Assembly: GCF_024166365.1 (NCBI RefSeq)
Contig: NW_026060237.1
Location: forward strand, 3,286,001 to 3,350,000
DNA: 64,000 nucleotides
Direction of reading: 5' to 3'
Origin: Elephas maximus indicus
Lineage: Eukaryota; Chordata; Mammalia; Proboscidea; Elephantidae
The position numbers and the translations under genes are program-made. Of this stretch, positions 13,360 to 24,930 are shown piece by piece. Under the pieces are notes generated by a model that worked only from the letters and a program-made list of their open reading frames with translations, did no database searches and was not told the origin of the DNA. Position 1 is the stretch's first letter, and each line of letters opens with the position of its first letter.

Positions 13360-13862
13360 TGATGGTTAAGGTTGAGTGTCAGCTTGGCTGTGTCATGGTT
13401 CTCAGTGGTTTAGTAGTTCTATAAGTATATAGTTTGGGAGTTTTGTAATGACATATTTTGATGGTTATGTGAGGATGTAGTTATCCTCCATGATGTCATC
13501 TGATGTGATCAGGAAATCAGTTGTAAGGACAGTTTCTTCGGGTGATATGGCATGCATCCAATGTGTGTATGGACATTCTGGCAAAGCTCGCATTGTAGCT
13601 CTGGATTCTGCATACAGCTCATTATCCTCTGACGTCCAGTTCTTGGGATTTAAGCCAGCACCCTACTTACTATATTGCCTGCAGATCTTGGATTTGTCAT
13701 CTTCCACAGTGCATAAACCACCAGACTGTTGTCTGACCTACTAACCCTGGACTCATTGACCCCTGCAGCTATGAGAGTCAGGAGAAGCCTACAGCCTGAA
13801 AGTTCGAATACTGCCAGCTTCTAAAATTACATAAGCCATTTAAAATAAATAGATAAATATAA
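13360..13862 (+). repeat. ERV-L type 5' LTR
   Basis: An LTR beginning TGATGGTTAAGG, as MLT2/ERV-L LTRs do. It aligns in order with the LTR at 21,908-22,452: the CAGTGGTTTAG block, the ATGATGTCATCTGATG block, the GGCAAAGCTCGCATTG block, and the CCAGTTCTTGGGATTTAAG block. The 3' boundary is approximate because the end is eroded. It lies 5' of ERV-L internal sequence in the same orientation, so I take it as the 5' LTR of that provirus. Confidence 0.75.
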
Positions 13863-16800
13863 TAAACATCTAAAAACTAATAAACACATAATAGTTTTCA
13901 GTGCTTACAGGTCTTAAAGGTGCTGACGGCTCTAACCCCAGTAGTAAAAAGGGTGCTGCTAATCCATGGAGTAAGGTGGCAATATTAATAGTCAAAATAT
14001 TACCAATAGATCAAGTGATATTAGAAGTGAGGCTACGGGTGATTGCATGTTTGATGTTCTTCTGCAGTTTGTCAGAATGAGGAGTATAGGCAAGCTAGGT
14101 GACTGGTCTTACTTTAAAAAGGCAAAGTGCTGAAAAAAGAGACAAGATCAGGGCTTCAGAATCACAGCTCAAGCGCCATATAAAAAATCTGAAAGTTGCC
14201 GTGTGTGCCCTGAAGGAAAGCCATAGTTCTTATAGCAACAGTGTTGATATGCTGAAAAACCAATCCCAGGGTCATATTGTAAAAGTGACTGAATTACAAG
14301 GCCAGCTGAATTCCCAGCCTTCAATGGTGTCTAAAATGAGGACAATGATTCCGAAGAAATAGTGCCCTGCAACTTGGAATGGGGACGTATGGGCAGATAA
14401 TCAGGAAGTTGTAGACATGGAGCCCCTAAATTCCATTTAATTGCTTCTGCCTACAAACCCAACCCTGTCACTCCCATCTAAAGAGATTACTCAATTTTTG
14501 TCTACTAAACCACCTACCCCAGTAAAATCATTAGCCCCTAAATCCCTATCTGATTACATTAACCCAGGTGTGTCTGAAAAGCCTTTGTCTGAGATATCAA
14601 CTGGGGCAGCATCTGAGACAAGGCCTGGGACATTGCCTGAGGTACAGGCCTTGCATGACATTGATTAATGTTCCCAAGACCCACACTAGCCGCCCATTTT
14701 TATTTCTAGACCTATAGCTAGGCTTAGGTCCCTGTCAGCCTCCAAAGGTGAGGTATAAAATGTGACCCAGGAGGAGGTACGCCACACTCCAAAAGAACTG
14801 TTTGGTTTTTCTAATATGTACAAACAGAAACTTGGAGAATAAGTGTGAGAACAGCTACCAAGGTTTAGGATAAGGTATGAGGAACATAAAGTTGGATCAG
14901 TCTGAGTTTATCGGTATGGACTCTCTAAGCACAGATTCTTCATTCAATGTTTCAGCTCAGAAGTTAGGAAAGGATCTAATAGTTTATTTAATCAGTTTCT
15001 GAAGCATGGACTATGGGGTGACCTACAATAAATCAAGCCGAAATATCAGACCTGCCTTAGTATCCTAGAGAAGAGGATAGCCAAGGTTTAGGGAAATAGG
15101 CAAATTAGAATAGATTTATCAGATTTATCAATGGATTCATCCAGAGGCAAACATGGAGTGCCCAGAGGACCCACCTTTTATCACAAATGTGAGAAAAAAA
15201 TTTGTCACAAGATGCCAGGATCCATAAAGACTGCTGTGATTCCTGTTTTATGTCGGTAAGATTTGACATGGGAATTGCCCTAACTGAATTAAGACTCCTA
15301 AATAGTATGGAGCTGATTGGACCCCGTGGTGGTAGCAGCCGAAAGGTGGGTATGGTTTTCGTAATGGACAGCAGAGTGAAAGTAGTCATCAGAATAATCT
15401 GACTCCTATGGACTATGGTGTTGGCTAGTCACGGTGACCTTAAGAGTGAAAAAGATAGGAAATTACTAAATATTTACTTGATCTGTGCAAGCAGATGAAT
15501 TCTAAGTCAAGGTAACAGCAATCTAACTCAAATATGCAGAATAGAGAGTCACAGCTCCTCAATTCATTCCCAGATTGAGTGAGTTTAAAGGCTCACAATC
15601 CCTTGAATGAAGGGAGGTGAGATCCCCTCGAGGAAGGACTCCAGTACATTGACAAAAATGTATACTGGAAATCTTCCAGCCTTCCCCAAAGGGATCTATG
15701 GCCTTTGAGAGAGTGACTTTTTGTTGGAGAAAAGAAAATAATGAGACTTTTCAGGGATTCATATACTGGCTCTGAACTGACACTGACTCCAGGAGACCCA
15801 AAACATCAGTGTGGCTCCCCAGTTACAGTGGGGGTGTATGGAGGTCAGGTTATTAATGGAATCTTAGCTCATGTCTATCTCACAGTAGTTCCAGTGGTTC
15901 CCTGAACTCATCCTGTAGTGATTTTCCCAGTTCCAGAATGCATAATTGGAATAGATACACTCAACAACCTGCAGCACCTCCACATTGGATCCTGACAAGT
16001 GGAGCGGGGCTATTATGGTAGGAGAAGACAAGTGGAAGCCATTAGAACTGCCCCTACATAGGAAAATAGTAAATCGAAAGCAATACTGCATTTCTGGAGG
16101 GGTTGTGAAGATTATGGCCACTATCTGATATTAAGAAATAGTTTTGGGCTTCTTATTGGTCCTTAGCTCATCCATGGGCCACCAAGTCACCATGTGGCCT
16201 GAGCTGCACATCATGAACTGGGTGTTGCCTGACACAGAGAGCCTTAAATTTGTACATGCACAGCAGCACTCCATCATTAAGTGGAAATGGTACATACAAG
16301 ATCAGGTCAGAGCACGACCAGAAGGCACAAGTTGCATGAGGAAGTGACCCATATGCCTATGGTGTCCACTCCTGGCTCATAACCTTACATTTCCCAGTCT
16401 ACATTTATGGCCTTGTGGGGAGTTCCTTATGTTCAGTTGATTAAGGAAGAGAACACTTGTGCCTAGTTACAAATGATTCTAGGTAGGCGCCACTCGAAAG
16501 TGGACAGCAGCAGCACTACAGTCCCTTTCTGGGACCTCCCTGAAGGATAGTGGTGCAGGGGAATGCTCCAAATGGACAGAACTTTGAGCAGTTCACCTGG
16601 TTGTTCACTTTGCTTGGAAAGAGAAATGGCCAGTTGTGTGACTATACTGATTCGTGGAAGATTTTTTGGCTGGATGGTCAGGGACTTTGAAGGAACATGA
16701 TTGGACAACTGGAGACAAGAAAGTATGGGGAACAGGTTTGTGGATAGAGCTCTATGAATGGGCCAAAGAAGTAACGATATTTATGTCCCATGTGAATTCC

Positions 16801-17593
16801 CACCCAAGGGTCACCTCAGTAGAGGATGATTTTAACAGCCAATTGGGTAGGATGACGCATTCTTTGGAAACCAGTTGTCCTCTTTCCCTAACCACTCCCA
16901 TCCTTGCTCAATTAGCTCATGAATAAAGTGGCCATGGTGGCAGAGATGGAGGTTATTTATGGGCTCAGCAACATGGATTTTCACCCACCAAGGATGACTT
17001 AGTTACTGCCACTGTTGAGTGTCCAGTCTACCAGCAACAGAGACCAACACTGATTCCCAGATATGGCACCATCCCTTGAGGTGATTAGCCAGAAACCTGG
17101 TGACAAGTGTTTACATTGGAGTACTTCCGTTATGGAAAGAACAGTATTTTGTTCTTACCAGAATAGACACATACCTGATATGGGTTTGCTTTCCCTGCAT
17201 ACAATGCTTCTATCAAAACTACCACCCATAGACTTACAGGATGCCTTATCCACTCTCATGGTATCCCATACAGCATTACCTTGGATCAAAGGACTCACTT
17301 CAAGTGAATGAAGTTCATCAGTGGGCCCATGCTCATGGAATTCACTGGTCTTACCATGTCCCCCATCACTCTGAAGCAGCTGCTCTGATAGAATGATTGG
17401 ACAGCCTCCTAAAGACACAATTATGGGGCAAGCTCGGTGTCAATACCTTGTAGGGTTGGGGGAATGTTCTCTAGGAGGCTATATATACTGTAAACCAGCA
17501 CCCAATATATGGTGCTCTTTCTTCCATAGCTCCAATTCATGGGTCCAGGATCAAGGGGTAGGAATGGGAGTGGCATCACTCACTATTACCTCT
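13863..17593 (+). pseudogene. ERV-L internal region: gag, protease and pol remnants
   Basis: Decayed internal part of an endogenous retrovirus of the ERV-L group (class III). Gag-like sequence is weakly visible at about 14,100-14,670, where an 87-codon frame is rich in charged, coiled-coil-like residues. A protease to reverse transcriptase region follows from about 15,600, then RNase H from about 16,400 and integrase at about 16,950-17,590. Frames change repeatedly and stops are frequent, so no product is possible. The same pol region recurs at 22,453-24,172. ERV-L elements lack env, and I see none. Integrase is interrupted at 17,593 by a MaLR LTR. Confidence 0.75.
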
Positions 17594-18093
17594 TGTCTTG
17601 GATTGAATTGTGTCCCCTGAAAACGTCTGTCAACTTGGCTGGGCCACAAGTCCCAGTGTTGTGTGACTGTTCGCCATTTTATGTGATTTTCCTATGTGTT
17701 GTAAATTCTGTCACTATGATGAAATGAGATGGATTAGTGGCAGTTATATTGATGAGATCTACAACATTAGATAGTGTCTTAAGCCAATTTCTTTGAGGTA
17801 TAAAGAGAGAAGTGAGAAGAGAGACAAGGGGACCTCATACCACCAAGAAAGCACCACCGGGAGCAGAGTATGTCCTTTGGAACTGAGCTTCTGTGCTGAG
17901 ATGCCCCCAGAACAAGTGAAGACTGATGGCAAGGACCTTGTTCCAGAGCAGACAAAGAGAGAAAGCCTTCCCGTGGAGCTGACACCCTGAATTTGGACTT
18001 CTAACGAACTAGTCTGTAAGAAAATAAATATCTGTTTCCTAAAGCCATCCAATTGTGCTATTTCTGTCACAGCAGCACTAGATGACTAAGACG
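17594..18093 (+). mobile_element. MaLR-type solo LTR inserted in ERV-L
   Basis: A 500-bp LTR that starts TGTCTTGGATTGAATTG and ends GATGACTAAGACG. It aligns along its whole length with the LTR at 63,473-63,953. It carries AATAAA near 18,023 and an ATAAAGAGAGAAG block like the upstream region of MaLR LTRs. Flanks are CCTCT (17,589-17,593) and CCCCT (18,094-18,098), a 5-bp target-site duplication with one mismatch, as expected for this class. It cuts the ERV-L integrase region, so it is younger than the provirus. Confidence 0.8.
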
Positions 18094-18237
18094 CCCCTAG
18101 TGACTCACTAGCAAAATTTTTGCTTCCTGTTTCCACTACCTTGTGCTCTGGTGGTCTAGAGCACATAGTTCCAAAGGGAGGAATATTCCCACCTGGAGAC
18201 ACATCATTGAAATGGAAGCTAAAATTGCTGCCTGCTA
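18094..18237 (+). pseudogene. ERV-L integrase to dUTPase stretch
   Basis: A short remnant of ERV-L internal sequence between two later insertions. It continues the integrase end from 17,593 and leads into the dUTPase region that resumes at 21,294. The last 12 bases (18,226-18,237) form one side of the target-site duplication of the L1 that follows. Confidence 0.65.
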
Positions 18238-21200
18238 TGCAGGAACAGATCAACATTAGGAAAAAACCTGATGTAATCCATCACAGAAATAAAACAAAAG
18301 ACAAGAACCACATGATCTTATCAATTGGGGCACAAATGGCATTTTAAAAAGTCCAACACCCATTCACGATAAAAATTCTCAGCAAAATAGGAATAGAAGG
18401 AAAATTCCTCAACATAATAAAGGGCATTTATGCAAAGCCAACAGCCAACATCATCCTACATGGAGAGAGTCTGAAAGCATTCTCCTTGAGAATGGGAACC
18501 AGACAAGGACATCCTTTAATACCACTCTTATTCAACATTGTGCTGGAGGTCCTACCAGAAAAATTAGCCTAGATAAAGAAATAAACAGCATCCAGATTGG
18601 TAAGGCAGAAGTGAAAGTATCTCTGTTTGCAGATGACATGACCTTATACTCAGAAAACCATAAAGGATCCTTGAGAAAACTACTAAAACTAGTAGTAGAG
18701 TTCAGCAATGTATCAGGATAAAAGTTAAATGTACAAAATCGGCTGGATTCCTCTACAAACAAAGAGAACATCGAAGAAAAAATCACCAAATCAAAACCAT
18801 TTACAGTATCCCCCAAGAAGATAAAAGTCTTAGGAATAAATGTTATCACAGACATAGAAGACAGACAAGGAAAACTAGAAGAAATTACTGCAAGAAACAT
18901 AGGTGGAAAAACACACCTTGTTCATGCATAGGAGGACTCAACATTGTAAAAATGTCTATTGTACAAAAGACGACCAATAGATACAAGGCAATTACAATCC
19001 AAATTCCAAAGGCGTTTTTTGTAATGAGATGGAGAAACAAATCACCAGCTTCATATAGAAGAGAAAGATGCCCCAGATAAGTAAAGCATTACTGAAAAAG
19101 AGCAGAGTCGGAGGCCTCACACTACCTGATTTTAGAACATATTATACCACCACAGTAGTCAATACACTTCATCCACATTTGAGCAACTGATATTTCACAA
19201 AGGCTCACAATCAGTTAAATGGGGGAAGAGACAGTCTCTTTAACAAATGGTGCTGGCACAACTGCATATCCATCTGCAAAAAAGTGAAACAAGACCCAGA
19301 CCTTACACTATGCACAAAAACTAACTGAAAGTGGATCAAATACCCAAATATAACTGCTAAAATGATAAAGATCATGGAAGAAAAAAATAGGGACAATGCT
19401 AGGAGCCTTCATACATGGCATCAACAGTATACAAGGCATTACTAACAATGCACAAACACCAGAAGAGAAACTAGATAACTGGGAGCTCCTAAAAATCAAA
19501 CACCTATACTCATCAAAGATTTTGCCAAAAGAGAGAAAAGATTATCTACAGACTGGGAAAAAATTTTTAGCTGTGACATTTCCAGTTAGCATCTCTTCTC
19601 TAAAATCTACATAATACTGTAAAAACTCAACAACAACAAAAAAAGGGCAAATAACTCAATTAACAATTGGGCAAATGATATAAACAGAAACTTCACCAAA
19701 GAAGACATTCATGCAGCTAACAGATACCTGAGGAAATGCTCATGACCATTGACCATTAGAGAAATAAAAATGAAAACTACAATGAGATACCATGTCACTC
19801 CAACAAGCCTGGTATTAATGCAAAAAAAAAAGAAAAAAGGAGGGGTTGTGGAGAGACTGGAACACTTGTACACTTCTGGTGGGAATGTAAAATGCTATAA
19901 CTGCTTTGTAAATAGGTTTGGTGGGAACGAAAAATGGTATAACTATTTTGGAAATAGATTTAGTGCTTCCTTAAAACGCTAGAAATAGAACTACCATATG
20001 TTCCAGCAATCCCACTTCTGGGAATATATCCCAGAGGAATAACAGCCTTTACACCAACAGATATATGCACACCCATGTTAATTGCAGCAGTGTTTACAAT
20101 AGCAAAAAGATGGAAGCAACCAAGGTGCCCAAAAACGGATGAATGGATAAATAAATTATGGTATATTCACACAATGGAATACTATGCATCGATGAAGTAC
20201 AATGATGAATCCATGAAACATTTCATAACATGAAGGAATCTGGAAGGCATTATGCTGAGTGAAATTAGTCAGTTGCAAAAGGACAAATATTGTATGAGAC
20301 CACTGTTAATATGATCTCAAGAAATAGTTTAAACACAGAATATTTTATGCTTTGAAGGTTACAAGGTGCGGAGGACAGAGAAAGAGGCGTATTCACTAAT
20401 TCGATAGTAGACAAGAACTCTTTCAGGTGAAAGGAAAGAAAACACAATACAGGAGAAGTGGGCACAACTTGACTAAAACAAAAGCAAAGAAGCGTCCTGA
20501 ATAAACCAAATTCTTCCAAGGCCAGAGTAGCAGGGATGAGGGTCTGGAGACCATGGTTTCAGGGGGCTTCTAGGTCAATTGGCATAATAAAATCTATTGA
20601 GGAATCATTCTGGATCCCCCTTTGGTGAGTGGCATCTGGGGTCTTAAACGCTACCAAGCTGCCGCCTAAGATGCATCAATTGGTCTCAACCCACCTGGAG
20701 CAAAGGAGAATGAAGAACACCAAAGACACAAGGTAATTATCAGCCCAAGAGACAGAAAGGGCCACATAAATCAGAGACTCCACCATTCTGAGACCAGAAG
20801 AACTAGATGGTGCCTGGCTACAACTGATGACTGCCCTGACAGGAAACACAACAGAGAATCCCTGATGGAGCAGAACAGTGCGATGCAGACCTCAGATTCT
20901 CATAAAAAGACCATACTTAATGGTCTGACTGAGACCAGAAGGACCCCCTAGGCCATGGTCCCCAGACCTTCTGTTAGCCCAAGGCTGGAACAATTCCCAA
21001 AGCCAACTCTTAAGACAGGGATTGGACTGGACTATAACATGGAAGATGAGGTGTGAGCTTTGTGGCTCAAGTAGACACATGAAACTGTGTAGGCAGCTTC
21101 TGTGTGGCGGGAAGATGAGATGGCATAGGAGGACAGAAGCTGGCTGAATAGACACAGGGAATACAGGCTGGAGGTAAGAAGTGTGCTGTCTCATTAGGGC

Positions 21201-21293
21201 AAGAGCAACTAAGAGTACAAAGCAAGGTGCATATAAATTTTGTATGAGAGACTGAATTGATTTGTAAATTTTCACAATAAAAAAAAAAAAGAA
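18238..21293 (+). mobile_element. 5'-truncated L1 inserted in ERV-L
   Basis: About 3.05 kb of L1, starting inside the reverse transcriptase region and ending in a poly(A) tract at about 21,278-21,292. The RT active site is intact in sequence (F-A-D-D, 18,626-18,637), but stops and shifts occur on both sides. The 3' UTR at 20,540-21,290 matches the L1 tails at 1-768 and 53,940-54,715. The flanks TGCTGCCTGCTA (18,226-18,237) and TGCCACCTGCCA (21,294-21,305) look like a diverged 12-bp target-site duplication. Confidence 0.85.
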
Positions 21294-21907
21294 TGCCACC
21301 TGCCACTTTGGGGTCCTTATGCCTCTAGATCAACAGGCAAAGAAGGAAATTACCATACTGGCTGATGTGATTTATCATTGTTACCAAGAGGAAATAGGAT
21401 TGATATTACATAAAGGAGGTGAAAATGAGTATGTCTGGAATGCAGGACATCCCTTAGGGTGTCTTTTAGTACTATCATGCCCCATGATTAAAATCAATGA
21501 AAAACTACAGCAACACAATTCTGACATGACTACTCATGACCAGGACACTTCAGGAATGAAAGTTTGGGTCACCCACCAGGCAAAGAACCATGACTAGGTG
21601 AGGTGCTTGCTGAGGCCAAAAGGAATATGGAATGGGTTGCGGAAGAAGGTAGTCCTAAATACCAGTTATGACCATGTGACCAATTGCAGACATCAGACTG
21701 TTATGAGGATATAATCTTTGTATGTGTTCATCAATTTTTTTTCACTTATAAAATATAAGATGTAAATAGTGCTAGTGCATTTTTGGTTGTATCTGTATTC
21801 ACTGTATGATATTAGGTGCAACTGTATCTTTCCAATTGTGTTTATTCAGTGATTATGTAAGGCTTAAAGAGATGCGTACAGGTGCCAAGTTGATAAAGAG
21901 TGGATGG
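21294..21907 (+). pseudogene. ERV-L dUTPase remnant and 3' internal end
   Basis: The continuation of the ERV-L internal region. A 92-codon frame at 21,319-21,597 carries dUTPase-like sequence, including an E-E-I-G-L-I-L-H block and a G-C-L-L-V-L block. ERV-L elements carry dUTPase downstream of integrase, which fits its position. The frame has no upstream start and is a fragment. The remainder, up to the LTR at 21,908, shows nothing else. This is not the host DUT gene. Confidence 0.7.
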
Positions 21908-22452
21908 TGATGGTTAAGGTTGTGTGTCAACTTGACTGGACTATGATTATCAGTGGTTTGGCAGTTATATTTTGGCTGTCATATAATGTTGTGAGCGTTT
22001 CCATGATGAGATTTGATATACGTAATCACCTCCATGATGGCACCTGCTGTGAGTAGCCAATCAGTTGAAAGGGAATTTCTTTGGGCAAGTGGCCTGCATC
22101 GAGCTGGCAAAGCTCATTGGCTTTTGCTCCCTCTGGATCCTGCAGCTGGCTCCTGTTCATCTGACCTCAAGTTCTTGGGACTTGGGCAAGGAGCTTACCT
22201 GCAGCCTTGTCTGCTCATCTTGGGATTCATTGTTCTTCACAGACTGTGAGAAACAGCCTTGCTCTCTGTCTTGCCCATCCTGGTTTTACCAGCCCCTGTG
22301 GCTACATGAATCAGAAGGCTCTATCCTGATCAGCAGACTTGGGATGATCCAGCCTGTGCAACAATGTAGTCATTTCCTTGATATAAATCTCCCTACATAT
22401 ATTTATATGCTTTTCTGGTTTTGCTTTTCTAGAGAACCCAGCCTAAGACATA
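21908..22452 (+). repeat. ERV-L type 3' LTR
   Basis: An LTR starting TGATGGTTAAGG and ending near GAACCCAGCCTAAGACA at 22,435-22,452. It is the better preserved partner of the LTR at 13,360-13,862, in the same orientation, and closes the provirus whose internal region lies between them. Confidence 0.8.
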
Positions 22453-24172
22453 GGCTTTATCATTTCCCAGACTTCAGCCAGTACTACTTAAATGTAAGGG
22501 AGTCCCAGTTCCCTTGAGGAAGGACTCCCCTGCATGGCCCAAAATTTATAATTCTAATTTTCCTTGTAGCTTTCCAAAGAAATAAACAATGACTTTTTTG
22601 TTTGTTTGTTTCTTACAATGGTGACTGCTCTTGAGGTAAAGGAAATAATCAGACTTTTCTGGAATTACTGGATACCGACTCTGAACTGACAGTAATCCCA
22701 GAAGATCTAAACATTACTGTGGGCCAACACACACAGTACCGCACTATGTAGATAAGATTATAATGAAATCTTAGTTCAGGGTCCAAGAACCCATCCTGTA
22801 GTGATTTTCCATTTTCCATGATTCATAATTGGAATAGATACACTCAACCACTAGCGGAACCCTCACACTGGATCCTTGACAAGTGGAGTAAGGGCTATTA
22901 TGGTAGGAAAAACAATGTGGAAGTCATGAGAATTGCTTCTACTTGCAAAATAGTAAAATGAAAGCAATGTTCCATTCCTGCAGGAATTGAGAAAATTACT
23001 GCCTCTGTCAAGGACTTGAAGGATGCAGGGCTATAGATTCCCACCACATCCCTATAAAACACACCTATTAAGCCTATGCAAAAATAGATGAATCTTGGAG
23101 AATGACAGTGGGTTAACTTAAACTTAATCAAGTGGTGACTGCAACTGCAGCTGCTATTCCAGATGTGCTTTCATTGCTTGAACAAATTCATACATTTCCT
23201 GATGCCTGGTATACAGCTATTGATTTGGCTAATACATTTTTCCCCCTTAAGAAGAGACACCAGAAGCAGTTTGCCTTCCACTGGTAAGGACATGTCCTCA
23301 TGGGAGTTTGTTATGGTCACTTGACTAAGTTAGGGAAAACTCGTGCCTGGTTTACAGATGGTTCTGCCCAATATGCATACGGTTAGAGCACTACAGTCCC
23401 TTTCTGGGACCTCCCTGAAGAACAGTGTGAGGGAAAATCCTCCAAAGGACAGGGCTTTGAGCATTGCACTTTGCTCGGAAGGAGAAACGGCAAGATGTGC
23501 GATAGAATACTTCTTCAAGGGCTGTGGCCGATACTTTGGCTGGATGGTCACAGACTTAGAAGGAACTTCATTGGAAAATTGGTGACAACGATGTATGGGG
23601 AAGGGATATGTGGACACACCCCCCTGAATGGGCCAAAGAAGTGATGCTATTTGTGTCTTAAGAGAATGCTCATCAAAGGTTGACATCAGCAGAGAAGTAT
23701 TTTAACAACCAATTGGATCTGATGATGTGTTCTGTGGAAACCAGTCATTCTCTTTACCAGCCACTCAAATCATTGCACAATGGTCTCAAGAACAAAAAGG
23801 CCGTGGTAGCGGGGATTGGAGTTATGCATGAGCTCAGCAAAATGGAGTCTACTCACTGATGCTAACTTAGCTACAGTCACTGCAGGGACCAACACTGAGT
23901 TCCTGACATGACACCATTTCTGGAGGTGATCAGCCAGCAACCTGGTGGCAGGTTGATTACGTTGGACAGCTTCCATCGTGCCAAGGCAGCATTTCATTCT
24001 TACAGGGTTAGACACTCTGGATACCTGTCTGCCTTCCCTGCACACAATGCTTCTGCCAAGACTACCATCCATGAACCCACAGAATGTTTTATGCACAGTC
24101 ACGGTATCACAAACAGCATTTCCTCTGAAATTATTCATGATGCAATAAGAATCAAAAGGAACTGATGAATTT
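22453..24172 (+). pseudogene. Second ERV-L pol fragment
   Basis: Directly after the 3' LTR comes a second stretch of ERV-L pol. Positions 22,462-22,745 align with about 15,563-15,830 (protease end), 22,790-23,000 with 15,900-16,110 (RT), 23,330-23,760 with 16,430-16,880 (RNase H side), and 23,880-24,120 with 17,040-17,275 (integrase). All frames are broken. It has no gag and no 3' LTR of its own, and an RTE tail cuts it at about 24,173. Confidence 0.75.
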
Positions 24173-24541
24173 GAATTGTAGTGTTGGCAAAGAATGTTGA
24201 ATATACCATAGACTTCCAGAAAAATGAACACATTAGCATTGGAGGAAGAGCAGCAGAATGTTCCTAAGAAGCAAGTATGGAAAAACTTCATCTAAATGAC
24301 TTTGGACAGATCATCAGAAAGGACCAGTCAATGGAGAAGAACATTGTACCTGGGAAAGTAGATGGTCAGCAAAATGAAGGGAGACTCTCAGTGAGACTGA
24401 TTAACACAGTGGGTGCAACAATGGGTTGAAACGTAGCAACTACTGTGAGGATGGTACAGGAATAGAAGTTTCATTCCTTTACACATAAGGTCACTGTGAG
24501 TCAGACCCAACTCAAGGGAGCCGAACAACAACAGCAATAGC
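24173..24541 (+). mobile_element. RTE 3' end
   Basis: Plus-strand 3' end of an RTE element: the GACTTTGGACAGATCATCAG, GGACCAGTCAATGGAGAAG and AACACAGTGGGTGCAACAATG blocks correspond to the C-terminal coding part, followed by the CACTGTGAGTCAGACCC tail shared with AfroSINEs and a CAA-rich end. The frame is broken. Confidence 0.8.
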
Positions 24542-24790
24542 AGTGTGTTGTCAGGAAAGGAGTGAAAGTGAGTCCTACCTGTCATTCCACAGTCACTGTG
24601 GACATATCCAAACCTGTGGTTTTCTGATGAGTAACATCAGGGTCTTACAATGGTAGGTAAGGAACACACTTTACTAAAATACGCCATTCAGCTCCTTAGC
24701 AAATAAATAAACAATGAGCAATAACAAGTCCCCAAGGAATGGGCAGTATCCAGAGCTACTATAAAATATTATCCAAAAATGTCCAAAAAA
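24542..24790. other. No gene recognised
   Basis: Short AT-rich spacer. I see no coding or nameable repeat feature. Confidence 0.4.
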
Positions 24791-24930
24791 GAAAATAGAG
24801 TTGTTATCGAGTCCATTATGTCTCTCTGCAACCTTATGGGATGGGGTAGAAGGTAGAACTGTATTCTAGGAGCAGCTGGTGGATCTAAACTACCAGCCTT
24901 CTGGTTAGCAGACGAGATCTCAAGCAAAGT
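24791..24930 (-). mobile_element. AfroSINE
   Basis: Reverse-oriented AfroSINE. The stretch starts with TGTTATCGAGTCCATTATG (tail side) and ends with the reverse complement of the tRNA-like head around CTGGTTAGCAGACGAG. It is inserted next to or within old L1 sequence. Confidence 0.7.

Noticed and set aside
21319-21597. Host dUTPase gene
   Set aside because: Sits between ERV-L integrase remnants and the 3' LTR, split off by an L1; it is the ERV-L dUTPase remnant.
23770-24291. 173-codon minus-strand frame
   Set aside because: Antisense to ERV-L integrase and crossing into an RTE tail; no recognisable protein.
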